Shown here: positions 24,298 through 35,800 of the stretch, in pieces | Layout: each line of letters opens with the position of its first letter | Numbering within the stretch: position 1 is the stretch's first letter | From: Megalobrama amblycephala | Lineage: Eukaryota > Chordata > Actinopteri > Cypriniformes > Xenocyprididae | Direction: 5' to 3' | NCBI RefSeq assembly: GCF_018812025.1 | Contig: NC_063063.1 | Location: 3,011,672 to 3,075,671, forward strand | DNA: 64,000 bases | Translations under genes and position numbers: made by a program | The notes under the pieces: generated by a model | What the model was told of the DNA's origin: nothing | What the model saw: the letters and a program-made list of their open reading frames with translations, nothing else | Database searches by the model: none

Positions 24298-25150
24298 TAA
24301 TCTCCTCAAAAAATAACCATCTTGCACTGACTGGACAAACCAAGAGAACTGAAAGGCTTTTGTCAGCATCTTTTCCCAGTCCCAGCGGGCAGCACATGAT
24401 GTCTGTGAAGCCTACAGCCTGATGAGGTCCAGTCCTCGACCCACCACTCCTGAACTAGGCTCTTATTGGACTCATGCAGCTATAGCAACAGCTAAAGCTC
24501 CCCAAAATAGAGCCTTTCATGGGTGGCAGCACCTCTACTGATTGCCTGTAAATGGGTTGCTCGGCTCAAATGAAAATGATGGTTTTAGTGGACACATTAG
24601 CCCTGTTTTTCTGTTTTCTTTCAGAGTGACATTTTGTATTCTTCGTCACTCTGCTTTCTATGTGTAATGCATTTCTTTTGTCTTGTGAGCAGGGACAGGC
24701 AAAGGCAAGAATCCAAGTGTGAGCACAAGTTTATTTGAAAAATAAACATAGAATAGATTATCCAGTCCTGGAACAAGAGTGCAGTCCACTCGAATGAATC
24801 ATGAACGTAAACCACAAGAAGAAGCCATGAGCAACAGCTTGGAACACACACACAGGATCAATGACTGACAAAAACAAATGAAACACAGGGGTTTAAAATA
24901 CATAAAGAAACTAATGAGGGGCTAACGAGAGACAGGTGTACAAATGAGGGTAGCTATGGGAACTAACAAGACACAAGGCAATCAGGAACTGCATACAGGA
25001 AAACAAAAATACTTCAATATAAAAGTCCCGAGACACAAGAATACATGCTGGAATCATGACATTAATTCAGACAAAGTTTTTTTTTCCCCTTTGGAGACAT
25101 TCAAAATGTGTGAGAAATCATAAGAGACACGTCTCTAATGTCCATTAAAT
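24298..25150. other. no gene recognised; probable unclassified repeat at 24640-25070
   Basis: 24640-25070 has the flavour of a dispersed TE segment (AATCAGGAACTGCATACAGG, ACAAGACACAAGG). No terminus or frame is supported. Confidence 0.4.
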
Positions 25151-25717
25151 GTCTTTCTAAATGTTTCGTTAGCATGTTGCTAATGTACTGTTAAATGTGG
25201 TTAAAGTTACCATCGTTTCTTACTGAATTCACGGAGACAAGAGCCTTAGTTATTTTCATTATTAAACACTTGCAGTCTGTATAATTCATAAACACAACTT
25301 CATTCTTTATAAATCTCTCCAACAGTGTGTAATGTTAGCTTTAGCCACGGAGCACTATCAAACTCATTCAGAATCAAATGTAAACATCCAAATAAATACA
25401 ATACTCACATGATCCAATGCATGCATGCAGTATGCATGACGAACATCTTGTAAAGATCCATTTGAGGGTTATATTAGCTGTGTGAATTTTGTTTATGCAC
25501 TGTATTATAGTCGAGAGCTCGGGGGGCGGGGAGCACGAGATTTAAAGGGGCCGCACCTGAATCGGTGCATAGTTAATGATGCCCCAAAATAGGCAGTTAA
25601 AAAAATTAATTAAAAAAAATCTATGGGTATTTTGAGCTGAAACTTCACAGACACATTCAGGAGACACCTTAGACTTATATTACATCTTGTGATAAAAACG
25701 TTCTAGGGCACCTTTAA
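25151..25717 (-). mobile_element. TTAA-type element fragment, reverse orientation
   Basis: Reverse complement of the left part of the 23327-24297 element. The terminus TTCTAGGGCACCTTTAA ends at 25717; the other end is truncated near TCTTTCTAAATGTTTCG. Confidence 0.88.
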
Positions 25718-26714
25718 TATTCCCAGAAGAAAGAAGAAATAACTTGGTATATCATTATACATCTTATTGCGAAATGGAGTGCAGAATTATCATCATTCTT
25801 TGATCAAGGCACATTTTGTCATGTTTTGAGTATCAGTACTCTATAATTTTGTTATTACTATATGTGCTTTTTACCTTCACTGTTTATAATGGTATTTATT
25901 ACTAATTAACGGTCACAGTCTAATAATATGAATCCTTACAATTTTACTCATCGAATATACTGGTTCACTCTGAATGACATCAAATTATGGAAGTAAACAA
26001 CAATTCATTGACTACAATTTAGGTAGATTATAGTGAATATTGAAAAAAATGTGCATTATTTGTGCATCTTTATTCACTTAATTACAGAAAAACATGTTTA
26101 GTTATTTAATTTAGTTTCATTAATATTTTGAATTAGCTTTTATTTTTAGCTTACATGTTATGTGCTTTTGACACAATGAATTTTTTTGTTTTTTTAAATA
26201 TTGCTATTTATGTTTAATTTATTTATTTTTATTTCAGGTTAATAACTTTAGTGCTTTAACTTAAACTCATTTCAGTTTATTGCCAAGGCAACATTTATAG
26301 TTTTTGTTTAGTTATTCAACTAATATTTTTATTTATTTTTTTTTTTTTAATTATTATTATTCAGCTTTATTTCAATGAACAGAAATGTTTTTATAGTTTT
26401 AGTTAACGATAATAACCCTGCTGGACCTTTATTTTTCATTGTTTTTCAATTAGTTGTATCACTGGTTTCTTAATTTCTCAGATTTTAAGGAACATATAGT
26501 AGGGAATGAGACAAAGGTAGCTTAGTTAAATGAGATAGAACAGTGAAAATTTATAAGCATGGTTAAGATATAATCCACATTCCAGCGTGCACCATACAAA
26601 ACATTTAAAAAAAATAAATAAATCCCAATATACTTTTTCATTTCTATCACAGATTCTGACCAGCACACATTCATAAGATGTTGTGTCAACATGACTTTAT
26701 CCTTCAGAATCTTC

Positions 26715-26748
<34 letters not shown>

Positions 26749-27452
26749 TTTGTTTTTTTGATGTTTACAATAGAGTAGAAGATCAGGACAGTAGGACGTG
26801 ACGCACACTGGATTCAAACCCACATCCCTGTGAGCAGAACAACTCTATCCTTCTTTCCCGTCTGTATCTCTATTCTCACATGAGTGACTCACAGGGGATC
26901 ATCGATGACTCTATCCTGACTTTATATGGGGGAAAACATGCTCACATAAACCACTCGAGAGAATAAAGTCATCAAAAATGATAACTAATAATCACCCAAT
27001 AGCCTACTACAGATTCTCTTGAAATACAGAGGAAGGTTTGGTGGATGTTTTTTCTCAACAGAAATGTGTTATCACAGTATATGCCAAGTTAGAGATGCTG
27101 TTTATATACATAAGGCTGAATCATGAAAACACTGTAAATTGTGTAAATGTGCAACCCAATCTAACTGAACTATTACAATAGTTATAAATACTGCATATGT
27201 GAAAGTGAATCTTTAGAAATATGTTTTACCCATACATTTAAGATATATAGGCTACAGTGAAAGTAAATTTATTCAGTTCAACCATTCATATTCACACAAT
27301 GAATATGAATTGATAATATGAAGAGATAAATGCAGCTTCTGTGCCCAGTGTGCACACGACCAATCACTATTCGTTAATCAAAGAGATACAAGAAAGAAGA
27401 CCAATACGAACTCAGAATGATGAATATCAATACAGTGCTACCTTAAACTAAT
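25718..27452. other. no gene recognised; (TTA)n at about 26717-26748
   Basis: AT-rich with T-rich filler (26090-26450) and an ATT/TTA trinucleotide run. 26760-27000 is more complex, without a supported exon. Confidence 0.55.
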
Positions 27453-28629
27453 GAGTCATTCCATGAAACCAGTACGATTTGAGTCCCTCTGACCTTTTTC
27501 AGTGTAATTTCTCTATTGGGTCACCGAAATATATATTTTAAAAGCTTTTTGTATTAATTGAAATGTCTCCTTTAATAACGTTTAAAAACATGACATACAT
27601 TTTATCTTCATATTAGAAATTATTTAGGGTTTTTTTTTTTCAGTTGACACAACCTATATTGTCATGTCCCTCGAGGCCTTCTATGAAAGTGTACTTGGGA
27701 TATGAATAATAAAATGAGAAAAAAGTCCATTCATTTTGCCATTATCATAAATATCCATTTGTGCTTTTTTGCTGGTAATGTAAATTCATGATTATTCATT
27801 AAAATCACATTATTTAGTCCCGTACCTCAGTAACCCCTCAACCCCGTTACACAAACCATAATGAACTGATACTTATGTGACATCATTAATAGGAAGTGAC
27901 ATCATAGAAGTCTTCTGAACAACATTGTGAGCAAGTTACCACCTTCTTTAATAATTATAACTAAATTATATTGTGAAACTGTGTTTGTAAAGCTTAACGA
28001 CTCAACCCCGTTACATCGATTAAAGATTAAAAAACTATTACTTGTGAAAATAATCTTTGTTATTTCAACGTTATTCATGATTTCTTAATATCATTTATTC
28101 ACTAGATTTAGAACAGTGGCCAATTTGGGAAAAAAATCACAACAACATTTGTATTATTATTATTTTTATTTTATTTTTTTAAGTGAAAAAGTAACTTAAA
28201 TTTGGTTGAATTCTGTCTGAAATGTTCAGAGCAATCCTGATTTTAGTTCAAATTCTGAAGTTAAGCCTTTGATCAAAAATGATGAGGTTTCTGTCACAAA
28301 AAAGTGCCCATTTCAGGCTTTAGTAGCAAAAGTGTGAGATTTTATGTAACTTTTATATTTGCAATTACTGAATTAGTGTGAGGGACATCTGATTAAGAGG
28401 AAAATGTTGATTTTATCACAAATACATTTTATAATAATATTCAGAGAGCTCCCATAGTGTCCATAACTTAAAATAATAATAGGGATTTGATGCCTGAGAT
28501 GGGAAAATATGTTTTTCTGGAAGTTAAATATGTCATTAATCTTGTGGGGTGTTCAGAAAAGTAATACATTTTGGTAAAAAATCTAAAAAGGTGCAAGTCC
28601 AAATCGTACCGGTTTCGTGGAATGACTCT
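27453..28629. mobile_element. 1.18 kb TIR element directly upstream of pemt
   Basis: The left GAGTCATTCCATGAAACCAG and right CGGTTTCGTGGAATGACTC are imperfect inverted ends, followed by TACGATTTG and its complement. The AT-rich interior repeats CAACCCCGTTACA (about 27839 and 28004). No transposase frame. Its right end is 262 bases from the pemt start codon. Confidence 0.8.
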
Positions 28630-28891
28630 AATAGTCTGTCTATCATAAAACAAATGTCAATAAACCCCTACAGAAAAAAAAAAAAAGAAAAAAGAAAACT
28701 AGAAACTCCATTTCCCACAGTTCCAGGCGACTTAAGTAGGTCAAAGGTAAACTGTCATGTCTGTCTGCTGTGTTTCATGCTGAAAGTTCCTCACCAATTA
28801 CGGCAATAAAAGTGTGTGTATCGTTTATTCTGCATGCTGGCGACATGTTCCTGAAAGAGAGCAGACTGTCTCTGTGATACACGGTCATTTC
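28630..28891 (+). promoter_or_regulatory. pemt: putative proximal promoter / 5' UTR of pemt
   Basis: This 262-base interval lies between a TIR element and the exon 1 ATG. It contains an A-rich tract (about 28672-28697), a DR1-like AGGTCAAAGGTAA (28738-28750), CCAAT (28794-28798) and a TATA-like AATAAAAG (28805-28812). If the TATA-like box is used, transcription would start near 28835-28845, leaving a 5' UTR of roughly 50 bases. An upstream ATG at 28758 would matter only if transcription starts further 5'. There is no CpG island. The assignment is positional inference. Confidence 0.5.
28738..28750 (+). promoter_or_regulatory. DR1-type nuclear receptor site (HNF4/PPAR/RXR-like)
   Basis: AGGTCAAAGGTAA is a direct repeat of the AGGTCA half-site with a 1-base spacer and one mismatch in the second half. 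It sits about 140 bases 5' of the pemt start codon and about 55 bases 5' of the TATA-like box. DR1 sites bind HNF4 and PPAR/RXR, which fits a liver-enriched lipid enzyme. Binding itself is inference. Confidence 0.45.
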
Positions 28892-28969
28892 ATGAGCGGA
28901 GAGTCGCTGTTCGACAGAAACCCCGTACTGGACTGCTGCGGAGGCTTGAATAACGTGGATTACAGTCAG
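28892..28969 (+). CDS. pemt: pemt coding exon 1: N-terminus of phosphatidylethanolamine N-methyltransferase (long form)
   Basis: PEMT is the ER/mitochondria-associated membrane enzyme that methylates phosphatidylethanolamine three times with S-adenosylmethionine to make phosphatidylcholine. This exon encodes 26 residues starting MSGESLF and ending DCCGGLNNVDYSQ. The DCCGGLxNxD core matches the N-terminal extension of the long mammalian PEMT isoform as I know it. The ATG at 28892 is the first ATG in this frame; the upstream in-frame codons give only a GTG at 28814. The -3 context (T) is weak. The exon closes CAG|GTCAGA in phase 0, so it joins exon 2 without a split codon. The promoter-like sequence lies just upstream. 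The transcription start and any upstream noncoding exon cannot be fixed from sequence alone. Confidence 0.86.
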
Positions 28970-30287
28970 GTCAGATCTCACTGCAGCAGCCTTTAGTTCC
29001 TCTCTCTGCTCACGCAGCAGCAAGGCAGTGCTCGTTAATCATCATCATCACTGTGGCGTGGTATTTTTTTTTTTAATGTAATTGTTTGCTTAATTGAGAG
29101 TGAAAAATATTAACAAACGTGCATTGATTATTTGTGCACGTGAGTGCTGATTTTGCACGTGCTGTGAACAAGTGTACAGACTGTCATCACAATCTGATGA
29201 TTTTCAGAGCCCCAATAGTATCCAGCTAGCAGCTGCAGAACCGCAGCAGCGTCAAAACAGCAGCATCAGAACAGAAGAAGGGGCGGAGCTTATACATATT
29301 ATATTTTATATTATATTTTTATTAAATATGAGCTGTTCTCACATGGATTTTGATCGTATTATTATCTACAATATTTAACAACATACATGCATAAGATATC
29401 ATGATGCACATTGAGCAATATTTTAAAGCATAGCCTATTAATCATGTTTAAAGTACACATGAAATCAAAATTGACCTTACTTTGTTAGTGCATTATTACT
29501 AGTCTTGTGGTAAACAATTAATCCACACGGACTTTAATGTTACAAACACAATATTTTATTGTTAGTTCAAAAGCTACAACCAGACAACTTTGTTTTATTT
29601 TAAATATATATAATATATTAATAAATGTGGAACATTGTAAAGTGTTTTCCATTTGACTGTATATGTTCACGTTGTTACAAATAATACAGAGAATGTGACG
29701 TATAGGCCTATTTAATGTCAAATATTCTGTATAATCAAATTCAAAATAAACATTTAACAAAAAACCATAAACAAGTGTAACATGCATTTATCTGTATGAA
29801 AACCAACAGGACATTTAAAAAATATAGCTAAAAAACATATAAATGGCTCATTTAAAAATAAACACCTATGAGTAATAGTGGTACAAGCCATACAAGACAT
29901 CAGGATAATTTAATAATAATAATAATTATTATTGATTATTATAATTAATATTTATTATGTCCAAGCAAGTCTTTTATGCTCTTGCCATTTAGTTATTATA
30001 ATCAGTTCATTCATTTTCACAAGACTCAAGAGGGTTGCAAAATGTCGGCTATGACATTTCTTTCAATGTTTTTAAAAGTACTAAGATCCAGTAAGATCTC
30101 ACTCCAAAAATCAATATCTTGACTTTTCACTGTCTGTATCTAATATCACCAGAATTACATTTGTTTAGATATGCACATATAAATAAATATTTGAATGAAA
30201 TTAAAGTTAAGGGTGTCCAATCCTGCAGACTTTAGTTCTAAAACCAGGTCTTCAGGATTAGAAACTTCCAGACGGGCGTGTTGGAGC

Positions 30288-30290
<3 letters not shown>

Positions 30291-30353
<63 letters not shown>
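30291..30353. repeat. (TA)n microsatellite in intron 1
   Basis: A pure TA run of about 31 units, nine bases from the TIR element at 30362. Confidence 0.97.
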
Positions 30354-30358
<5 letters not shown>

Positions 30359-30361
30359 GCG

Positions 30362-30700
30362 TAAAGGGTTAGTTCACCCAAAAATGAAAATTCTGTCTTT
30401 AATTACTCTCATGTCGTTCCACACTCACAAATTAAGATATTTTTGATGGAATCTGAGAGGTATATGACTCGTCCATAGACAGCAATATAATCAACACTTT
30501 CAAGCTCCAGAAAGGTACTAAAGACATTGTTAAAATAGTCCATGTGACTGCAGTAATTCAACATTAATGTTATGAAGAGACAAGAATACTTTTTGCTCAC
30601 AAGTCGTTATTTTCATTTAGTTTTTGTGCACAAAATGTATTCTCTTTGCTTTATAAAATTAATGACAGAATTCTCATTTTTGAGTGAACTAACCCTTTAA
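30362..30700. mobile_element. MITE with AAAGGGTTAGTTCACCCAAA ends
   Basis: The left AAAGGGTTAGTTCACCCAAA and right AGTGAACTAACCCTTTAA are inverted; AATGAAAATTCTGTC / GACAGAATTCTCATT extend the match. TTAA is intact only on the right (30697-30700). Same family as 34001-34428. Confidence 0.85.
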
Positions 30701-32554
30701 TCTAATTCTGTTTATGGCAGTCAGGTTAATGAGTTACATTGCATAATCAGACCATGACCAAATTCTGATTAATTTGATATTTCTTGTGCCTGTAAATGCA
30801 GTCAATAGGCTTTTATGATGTTGGCCTATCTAATATGTGTTACTGAGACTATGAAGAGGAGACTGCTCAGGGCAATATCAGCCCCTCCATAAACAAAGAG
30901 CAGTCTTCAGACAGTAAGTGTTTAAAAGGCTGCTTTGTTCCTTTCTAATGGCCTTGTGTACTTGGTGGCGTCAATAAATCACAGTTTGTTGCATAATACA
31001 AGAATCCCCAGAGAATATAATGCTATGGTTGCGACAAAATCAAGTCTTCTGTGAACACGTGTGTCACATTAAATGGATTTATTTTGACTAGTAGTGAAAA
31101 CTGCCACTGTAATTAATACAGGGCACGTCTCTTTACACAGTCACTGCTACAATGATCAAGTAACAGTAAAACATTTAATAATTCATTCATTAATTTGAAA
31201 GAGTTTTAATGAACTTAACCTGATGTTGCAGACAAAGACTGCAAGGCTTCAGGTGTGGCGTTCAGATCTGACAGTTATAGTTGCTCAGTCAGCATGTTAT
31301 GATTGTAATGTCAGTAATGGATGTTCAGCTTTAAAAGTGCAATATGAAACTCTGCCCTCTCTTTTGCCAATTGTGGTTGAAACCCCAAAAATCTTCAATA
31401 TTGCATCTGGTTTAAAGTGAAGAGTGTAATTTTTCTGATGTTACATTTTCAATAATGATGTCTTCCACTGTAGTTTGATGTGCAGGCAACTAATTGTATG
31501 TTGAGTTTATGTAACACTTTGGTGCTTTGTTTGAGTGTCTTTGTCTTTCGCTCAGCAAAATATTTAGTTCTGCTCATGCATATCTAATTAATCTGCTACA
31601 AAATGTCTCAAATTGCTATAAGGTAAGTATCTTTTAATGGGAATGGGATGGAAGGGATAGTATAGAGTTGTGCAGGGATTTGTGTATGTGACTGTGTGTG
31701 TGACAAAACGTCAGTAGGGTTTTTTGCTTGGCTTCATTGCAAAATAAGCCCTGTGACCAACAAAAGTTGATTTTACACGTTTTGTTCATCACGATAATCT
31801 TCACAAATGCACACAAGATTTATGAAATGTGAAGCCAAAATGCAATTGGCAGAAGTAGCTAAAGTTGATCTACAACATAGTTTGATGTCACTAGTGGTGT
31901 AGCAATAGATCATCCATGTTCATACCTGCAAACTCTAGACCGGAAAATTTGAATTAAAAAAAAATGTATTGGAATCAGCAGTTGAAATTGTGTCAGACAA
32001 TTAGATTAGAAGTACATGTTGTTTATGTTCTAAAACAACAGCAACGTCTATGATAACACTCTAAATTGTAAAAAACTGTAATTTAAACAACTTTATAGTT
32101 CACATAATACAAAAGGGTTTTTAAAAAAACAAAAAGGATTTATAAATTGATAAATCTCATATTTCAGCCTAATAACTGATTATGTATGTTATATATAACT
32201 GGTCTGAACCAAAACGGCAGACAGGCTGAATAAAAATGCAAATCTCTGACTTTAGAAATACAGCGGTTACCCCTTACACAAAGCAGCACTGCAATTTTGA
32301 ATTACTTTATTAGGTATTATACGAGGGTTAGATGGAATAATGTCATTGAATCTTTTCTCAAGACACTCACTTCCCTTCAAAATATATATTTCTATTACCA
32401 CCCCCCCCCCATTAAAAAAAAAAACCTCCTCGATTTGCATGAATCACGCCTGTTTCAATGTCAAAACAGTGAATTTCGTTGAAAGGCGATGACTTTGCAG
32501 GTATGCATGTTCTATATTTTACCTAATATATCATGTTTTGTTTTGTCTCCCCAG

Positions 32555-32662
32555 ATGGACATGTCTGTGTTGACAGAGCTGTCGAGGTTAATAGACCTAA
32601 CAGAGCCCAGGTTCTGCGTGGCTGTTATTGCTATCATCTTCAATCCTTTCTTCTGGAATGTG
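32555..32662 (+). CDS. pemt: pemt coding exon 2: first membrane-associated segment
   Basis: The exon encodes 36 residues, from MDMSVLTEL through FCVAVIAIIFNPFFWNV. The motif I-x-FNP-[FL]-[YF]-WNV is the well-conserved start of the PEMT fold (human ITFNPLYWNV), and the hydrophobic run FCVAVIAIIF is the first membrane-associated helix. The acceptor has a strong pyrimidine tract (ttgtctccccag) and the donor is TG|GTGAGT; the exon is 108 bases, phase 0 at both ends. Two ATGs (32555 and 32561) open the exon at about the place where the mammalian short isoform starts. A transcript from a promoter inside intron 1 could therefore start translation here, but this is inference. The frame joins exon 1 and exon 3 exactly. 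Confidence 0.95.
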
Positions 32663-33708
32663 GTGAGTCACTATTGCTGTCTCTTTAACTTTAAGGGACT
32701 AAATCACCATCAGCATATATTTATTAGATATTGCATGACTCTCACGTAATGCTGTTATGTGAGCAAGTCTTTCTTGCATAACATTCATAAATGTTAGTCT
32801 GACTTCGGTTGTCACACTGCAGGCTCAATTTTAAAAACAATTACAAACCATTGAGAATGGTGAATGCTATACTGATTGCTCCTGTTTGAAATAGGAAAGC
32901 ACAGACCTAGGCAGAACTAAGGTCACAAAGCTGTTCTATTATGACAATGTAAATGAGTGTTGTTGTAGCACAGATGCATTTTTAAAATATAAAAGAAGTT
33001 ACAAAAGGGAGTATTGTGTGTTTTTTTTTTTTTTCATGGTCGTGGCAGTTTTTGTGGCAGCTTTATTTCTTTTGTCCAGGACTTGCATGCTGTGATAAGG
33101 CCTCTTTTGAGTTAAAAGTCATATAGGATGTGTTTTCCTATAATAAATGTTCCATTAAATTAATTGCTAAACAAATTACGTTTTCAAAGAGGATGTTATT
33201 GAAGGATTTGCATTAATCCCTCAGAAACACATCTGATGGGGGGCTGGTATGCATGACACAGCCTAATTGTACTTACTTAACACCGACTAGTCATTCAGAC
33301 AACCCACCGACTAGATTATTATAAAAATTTATAGTTTTGCACATGGCTAAATGGAAAAAACCCCATGAAATAATTTGATATGCAGATTTATTTCCTGTGT
33401 TAAAGTATTTTCTTCTGAAACATGTAGTTTGGGTTAAATCACAGCAATGAACCATGATACTTGCTGCTTGCTTTGGTGGGAAGTGGTACTGGAGGGGGGA
33501 GGGGCGTTCTCATTTTAGAGAGCATTTGATTGGACGCAAATCTGTGAAGTGCAGGATGAGTCATTAATATTTTTGTTATGTGTTCTAGAGGGGAAAAACT
33601 ACATTTAAGTGTGTGTATTTGCTATAAAAGTTACACTATACAACAAGTCTAATTTAAGCATTTACTAATACATTATTAAAATCAGAAGTTGTCCATGTTA
33701 ATATTATT
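32663..33708. other. pemt: pemt intron 2, first part: no feature recognised
   Basis: AT-rich sequence directly after the exon 2 donor. No repeat or exon can be delimited. Confidence 0.6.
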
Positions 33709-33993
33709 GGTAACACATTACAGTAAGGTTTTATTTGTTAACTACACTAGTAAACATGACCAAACACTGAACAATACTTCTACAGCATTTGTTTATCTAA
33801 GTTAATGTTAATTTCAGCATTTACTAATACATTATTAGAATCAAAAGTAGTATCTTTTAACATTACTTTATGCAGTGTAAACTAAAATGTGTTTTTTATG
33901 AACTAATATTAACAATGGTTAATAAATGCTATCAAAAATATATTGTTCATAGTTAGTTGATGCATTAATTGGACCTAATTGTAAAGTGTTACC
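33709..33993. mobile_element. short TIR element (GGTAACAC ends)
   Basis: GGTAACACATTACA at the left and TGTAAAGTGTTACC at the right are imperfect complements, 285 bases overall. Non-coding. Fragments of the same kind lie near 47120-47205 and 47625-47770. Confidence 0.75.
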
Positions 33994-34000
33994 ATATTAT

Positions 34001-34428
34001 TTAAAGGGTTAGTTCACCCAAAAATGAAATTTCTGTCATTAAGTTCTCACCCTCATGTTGTTCCACACCCTAAACAAGGAAGCCTGCACTGAGTTCATTA
34101 AGTATGACAATGGTTCAAATTGTTGAATAAAGTTGTTATTTTTGTTTTGTTTTTGCGCACAAAAAGTATTCTCGTCGCTTCATAACATTAAGGTTGAACC
34201 ACTGTAGTCATGTTGGCTATTTTAACCATGTTTTCAACTACCTTTCTGGACGTCAAAAGGTGCAATGATGTTGCTGCCTGTGTGTGGATAAGATACCCTC
34301 AGACTTTATCAAAAATAATCAAATAATTTGTGTTCTGAAGTTGAACAAAGGTCTTATGGTTGTGAAACGACATGAGGGTGAGTACTTAATGACAGAAATT
34401 TCATTTTTGGGTGAACTAACCCTTTTAA
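34001..34428. mobile_element. TTAA-flanked MITE (AGGGTTAGTTCACCC ends)
   Basis: TTAA at 34001-34004 and 34425-34428; termini AGGGTTAGTTCACCCAAAAA and TTTTTGGGTGAACTAACCC are inverted, extended by ATGAAATTTCTGTC. Non-coding. Confidence 0.88.
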
Positions 34429-34512
34429 TGAACCTGAGCTTACAATGAGCTGTATGACGTTAACAAATATTAATAAATACCGTAACAATGTATTGCTCAT
34501 TCTTAATGCTAC

Positions 34513-34786
34513 TTAAAGGGGACCTATTATGCAAAATTCACTTTTACATGGTGTTTGCATATAAATGTGTCTTAGCAGTGTATGTACACACCCACTCCTC
34601 TTTTTTAAACCCCCAAAAAACCTAAGCAGTCTCAATTAACAAGCTGTTTTGATTTTTTTAACAAGTATGACGTCATACTACTCAGGCCCCACCCATGACC
34701 GCTGACGGACTGTCCCGTGTTAGCATAGACTCCGCCCTGAGTGAGTTGTACACTGTCTACCATTGTCTTGATGCCGAAGGAGCTGT
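34513..34786 (+). mobile_element. left end of a TTAA-type element (GGGGACCTATTATGC)
   Basis: TTAA at 34513-34516 is followed by AGGGGACCTATTATGCAAAA. The complement of this terminus closes the element at 60876-61322. It is truncated where the next repeat begins. Confidence 0.7.
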
Positions 34787-35800
34787 AGGGCCCTATAAAA
34801 TCCGTTTTATTTTTTCCCAAATTCCGTTTTTTCTGTTTTAATTTTTCTGGATTCTGTTTTTTTCTATTTTATTTATTTCTTGACTCCATTTTAATGGTTA
34901 AATTAAATTTTAGCAATCAAAAAGCATGTCTAATTTATTGAAATAATGAATCTTGTCCAATTTACCAACAATTTAATAAAAGTTTAACAAAAAAAACAAA
35001 TTTTTTTAGGGCCCTACGTTTTATTCTTTCCCCTCAAATTTTATTTTTTACCAAATTCTGTTTTCTGGATTCCATTTTAATGGTTTAATTCCATTTTAAT
35101 AACCAAAAAGCATGTCTAATTAATTGAATTCTTAAAAACAACAATATTAATTAATTAAAAAATATATTTTTATGATTTTTTTTCTTCACAAGTTCTGTTG
35201 TGTATTTAATTTTTTCTGGCAATCAAATGAACGCATACCATTTAATTTATCTTTTAATCATGAAATTAAACTTTTTTGTCAAACAATGTGCTGCACAACA
35301 GAGCTTTACTGTTAAAATGAAAACATGGAAGAAACACTGAGATTATTGTTTAAAATATATAAATTAATTTATCTAAATTCTACTGTACAACAGTAATATG
35401 TTTCTGTCAAGTTAAATCGAACTTTTATTTTGACGGTTTGCCTAGAGCTTTAGTTTCTCTGTGTTTATGACGGTAGTTTTCTCAAACGAAGCGGTTAAAT
35501 GCTGATGAAGTGACTTTCAGAGCAGCTCTGGAGATGAATTCGTGCGTTCATATAGTGAGGCGACAGAGGACGAAAACACAGCGAGCGTTGCATGCGCCTG
35601 CGCTTCTGCATCATTCATTTCAGAGGCACACAGGCATGCAGGATTCATGTTTAAATAGTCTTTTTGCGGTTTAATATTCTCAGTCACTAGTCTATATCGC
35701 AATTTAATTTACGTGTACTGACCTGCTTTTAATTCATTCATCAAAAAGTTGACAAATTCCGTGACTCCGTTATTCCGTTACTCTTGACATCAGAGCTGCT
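34787..35800. mobile_element. T-rich dispersed repeat with AGGGCCCTA boundaries
   Basis: Starts TAGGGCCCTATAAAATCCGT, has an inner TAGGGCCCTACGTTTTATTC (about 35009), and ends near GTGACTCCGTTATTCCGTTA. Repeated 'TTCCGTTTT' units suggest a duplicated terminus. Class unknown. Confidence 0.5.

Larger units (their letters stand above)
28970..32554 (+). other. pemt: pemt intron 1
   Basis: This is a 3.6 kb GT-AG intron. It contains a (TA)n tract at 30291-30353 followed directly by a small TIR element (30362-30700). The remainder is AT-rich, including A/T-rich stretches near 29900-29960. The stretch 30840-31000 is of mixed composition and looks unique. No additional exon with recognisable protein similarity is seen. 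Confidence 0.8.

Noticed and set aside
1..28629. A neighbouring gene (for example rasd1, adjacent to PEMT in mammals)
   Set aside because: No frame with a Ras-like GTPase motif or any other known domain is seen in this interval.
28814..28891. In-frame upstream extension of pemt from position 28814
   Set aside because: That codon is GTG, not ATG; the first in-frame ATG is at 28892.
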